Below, piece after piece: positions 5,451-7,045 of a stretch of 7,045 nucleotides of DNA (positions are counted from its first letter, which is position 1; each line of letters opens with the position of its first letter). The position numbers were made by a program, and so were the translations under genes. The stretch is from JAAYCI01 sp964370195. Its GTDB lineage: Bacteria; Bacillota; Clostridia; Oscillospirales; Ruminococcaceae. The stretch is from the NCBI GenBank assembly GCA_964370195.1, contig CAYJIH010000061.1, forward strand, positions 1-7,045, in the 5' to 3' direction. The notes under the pieces are model-generated. The model did no database searches. It was not told the DNA's origin and saw nothing but the letters and a program-made list of their open reading frames with translations.

Positions 5451-6176
5451 CTATCGCCTTCCGCAAGCGCCTCCACAAAATTCGCAACAGCCACTTGCGT
5501 TTGGTGTTGTTGTTGCACTGCAATTAGGGCAGGTTATTGCCACTTTCGGTGCATTTGCCATGGCCACTTCTTCACGGTGCTGCTCTCTAAGCCCCATCAA
5601 AGTGCTTTTTATCTCCTCTGCATCACGCTCTGCCTCTTTATACGCCGCACACAAACGGCTGTCTATATCATCATCATTCAGCTTAAATTTTATATCATCA
5701 AACCATGGTGAATTGATATAAATGGTAACATCAAAATCGTAAGATTTTTTATATCGCGGCGGGTTATAACTTTCCCGCTTTCCCGGCTCATCATTTTTAT
5801 AAATTTCATGTTTATGCTCATCAATATCAACATCACAGCCGGTCACCTGCGAAAAATCAATAATATCTGGGTTATTGTCTTTCCACTTTCTTGTGCGTGA
5901 AAATAGCCACTTTTGATTGTCTTCATCAATGCAAATCAAATTTCTGCCACCGATTACTTTTGTTGGGTTGAATTGCGCAACTTTTTGCTCGTTTTCTTCA
6001 CGATACGCCAGTTGCTCTTTAATTTCATCAACAGTAGAGTTTCTTCTATCGTCAAAAAATGGCGAAAGTTTACCGGCACAATCTTTACAAAGATTACCGT
6101 CCTCTAATTTTCTGTTTCCCAAAAGCCCGATTTTGTCGCCGCAAACATCGCAATACTTTTTATCAAATAATCCCAT
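5451..6176 (-). CDS. DUF4428 domain zinc-ribbon protein
   Basis: A 241-residue, probably cytoplasmic protein without membrane segments. The N-terminal DUF4428 zinc ribbon has Cys9, Cys12, Cys30 and Cys33 (YCDVCG and NLCKDC) and the typical stretch IGLLGNRKLEDGNLCKDCAG followed by LSP-F-DRRNSTV-EIKEQLAYR. A middle beta-rich region contains FSQVTGCDVDIDE (109-120). A charged helix (about 172-206) leads to a second zinc ribbon at the C-terminus, CPNC (216-219) and CEFC (231-234). The family is common in clostridia; its role is not established, though two zinc ribbons suggest nucleic-acid or protein binding. I prefer the ATG at 6176 to the one at 6182: the ribosome site AAAGGA is eight bases from it and family members start MGLF. 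It lies downstream of a secreted-looking gene on the same strand. Confidence 0.88.
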   Translation of the reverse strand: MGLFDKKYCDVCGDKIGLLGNRKLEDGNLCKDCAGKLSPFFDDRRNSTVDEIKEQLAYREENEQKVAQFNPTKVIGGRNLICIDEDNQKWLFSRTRKWKDNNPDIIDFSQVTGCDVDIDEHKHEIYKNDEPGKRESYNPPRYKKSYDFDVTIYINSPWFDDIKFKLNDDDIDSRLCAAYKEAERDAEEIKSTLMGLREQHREEVAMANAPKVAITCPNCSATTTPNASGCCEFCGGACGRR

Positions 6177-6202
6177 AATCATTTTCCTTTCTCTATGGTT
6201 GT

Positions 6203-6231
6203 TTTATCCCCAATGGTCGTCTTGTTTTCAA
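6203..6231 (-). promoter_or_regulatory. Possible internal promoter of the DUF4428 gene
   Basis: Reading on the minus strand, TTGAAA (6231-6226) and GATAAA (6208-6203) are separated by exactly 17 bases in the 65-base gap between the two minus-strand genes. The start of transcription would be near 6196, about 20 bases before the ATG. The -10 box matches at only four of six positions. The gene may equally be read from the upstream gene's promoter. Confidence 0.3.
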
Positions 6232-6241
6232 ATTTTTCTTA

Positions 6242-7045
6242 TCATTCATAATCGATGTTGTTGATGGACATGGATTTGTAGGTAAATTCGCCGTCCTCAT
6301 TTCTTTCAAAGGTAATGTTTAGCAAAGACGTCTCCGACTCTACCGAAATCCATTGATACGACACAATATCCTCCGTCTGGTTTGTGATGTTTCCGTCGAC
6401 ACCGTTGAAATAGCGGGATAAAACATCCTCGTACGTCAGTGAAAATTTCTCATCAATGGTAAGCTCTTGGAAATCCAGATAAACCTGCCGCAGTTCGTCT
6501 ATGGTAAGGCTTGCCTGCGGTGCCGCCGGCTGCGATGCGCTTGCCTCGGGCGCAGGTGCTGTATCGTTTTCTGTTGCATCAACTGCGCCGCCGCCAATGC
6601 TTGCCGATGCCCCACCGTCCACAATTTGTGCAATTGCAAAATCAATGATAAAACTCTCCCCATTATAGTCGTAGTTGTACGTTGCGGTGAGCACACCATT
6701 TGTAAGAGAGGGCACATACCAGGTGTTGTCCTCTTCTTTTAACGGTGCATCACCGTAAAGCCATGCATATTCATCCACAATGGGGAAGAAGGAATAATCA
6801 TGCAGTTCAATATTGAACGACATTAAGTCGCCTTCATTGCCACTGTCTACGGGTCCGTTTACATACAGTTCAAAGTAATTGCCGTATTCATCCGAGCCTA
6901 TATACCCCCATGCTTCGTATTCGCCGGAAATATCATCGTTTCCTACATAGTCGCTTATGGTTACAATGCCGTACCAATCCGATGGGTTTGAAAGTGTTTC
7001 CACCGGCATGGTCTCTTCGGCGCCATAGCCGGGCGCCACATAGCC
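6242..7045 (-). CDS. Acidic, probably secreted two-domain protein, 5' end missing
   Basis: The frame is open to the right edge, so the true start and any signal peptide lie outside; a GTG at 7039 is unlikely to be the start. At least 267 residues are visible. The first part (about 140 residues) is acidic and rich in aromatic residues and beta-strand patterns, with DWYGIVTISDY and EAWGYIGSDEYGNYFELYV; similar DWYG-containing modules occur in clostridial lipoproteins. A linker of Gly, Ala, Ser and Pro follows (for example APAPEASASQPAAPQAS), typical of exported proteins. The last 85 or so residues form a small alpha/beta domain (LTIDELRQVYLDFQ, LTYEDVLSRYF, a Y-W strand, NITFERNEDGEF) that loosely recalls SmpA/OmlA- or BLIP-like folds. 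No function can be assigned. It precedes the DUF4428 gene by 65 bases on the same strand, so they may share a message. Confidence 0.7.
   Translation of the reverse strand, partial: GYVAPGYGAEETMPVETLSNPSDWYGIVTISDYVGNDDISGEYEAWGYIGSDEYGNYFELYVNGPVDSGNEGDLMSFNIELHDYSFFPIVDEYAWLYGDAPLKEEDNTWYVPSLTNGVLTATYNYDYNGESFIIDFAIAQIVDGGASASIGGGAVDATENDTAPAPEASASQPAAPQASLTIDELRQVYLDFQELTIDEKFSLTYEDVLSRYFNGVDGNITNQTEDIVSYQWISVESETSLLNITFERNEDGEFTYKSMSINNIDYE

Noticed and set aside
5436..5711. Plus-strand 91-codon frame rich in Cys and hydrophobic residues
   Set aside because: It is opposite the C-terminal zinc ribbon and helix of the DUF4428 protein, which is well supported by its paired CxxC motifs.
6467..6742. 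Cys-rich plus-strand frame opposite the secreted protein
   Set aside because: The cysteines come from the reverse complement of the Gly/Ala-rich linker codons; it has no ribosome site and no spaced zinc-binding pattern.

Overview
The window looks like a chromosomal piece of an AT-rich low-GC Firmicute, most likely a clostridial species, and probably from a draft or metagenome-derived assembly. Evidence for this is the Shine-Dalgarno style (AGGAGG-like), the tryptophan T-box leader, the DUF4428 zinc-ribbon gene, and the DUF4956 gene preceded by what looks like the start of a VTC-type gene. A 100-base run of N (2198-2297) marks a scaffold gap.

Left part (1-1285). A minus-strand cluster reads out of the left edge: a short open frame with the first residues of a VTC-domain (polyphosphate polymerase-like) protein that breaks down almost at once, then a complete DUF4956 membrane protein, then the first 14 codons of another gene cut by the window edge. 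The stretch 919-1285 has no gene; it holds an 8-bp inverted repeat and, near its right end, an operator-like dyad and a good sigma-A promoter facing right.

Middle left (1286-2860). A plus-strand lipoprotein gene carries two copies of an unrecognised beta-rich repeat and runs across the N gap. It ends at a GC-rich terminator hairpin. It is followed by a remnant of an IS3-family transposase C-terminus in which the expected catalytic Glu is Lys.

Centre (2819-5213). This is the best-understood part: promoter, tryptophan T-box leader (specifier UGG, T-box core, 12-bp terminator), then trpE and trpG overlapping by 4 bases. Together they make anthranilate synthase, the first enzyme of tryptophan synthesis. 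Uncharged tRNA-Trp is expected to allow read-through, while the TrpE N-terminus keeps a Trp-binding motif for feedback inhibition. No other trp gene follows: the next gene is convergent.

Right part (5214-7045). After a 12-bp hairpin overlapping the trpG stop there are about 215 bases with no clear gene. Then come two minus-strand genes: a DUF4428 zinc-ribbon protein and, upstream of it, a secreted-looking acidic protein with a low-complexity linker, cut by the right edge. Their shared strand and 65-base spacing suggest co-expression, but their function is unknown.

I see no CRISPR array, tRNA, rRNA, or clear new multi-gene system. The most unusual items are the broken VTC/DUF4956 pair, the repeat-bearing lipoprotein with its suspicious gap, and the stand-alone T-box-controlled trpEG pair.
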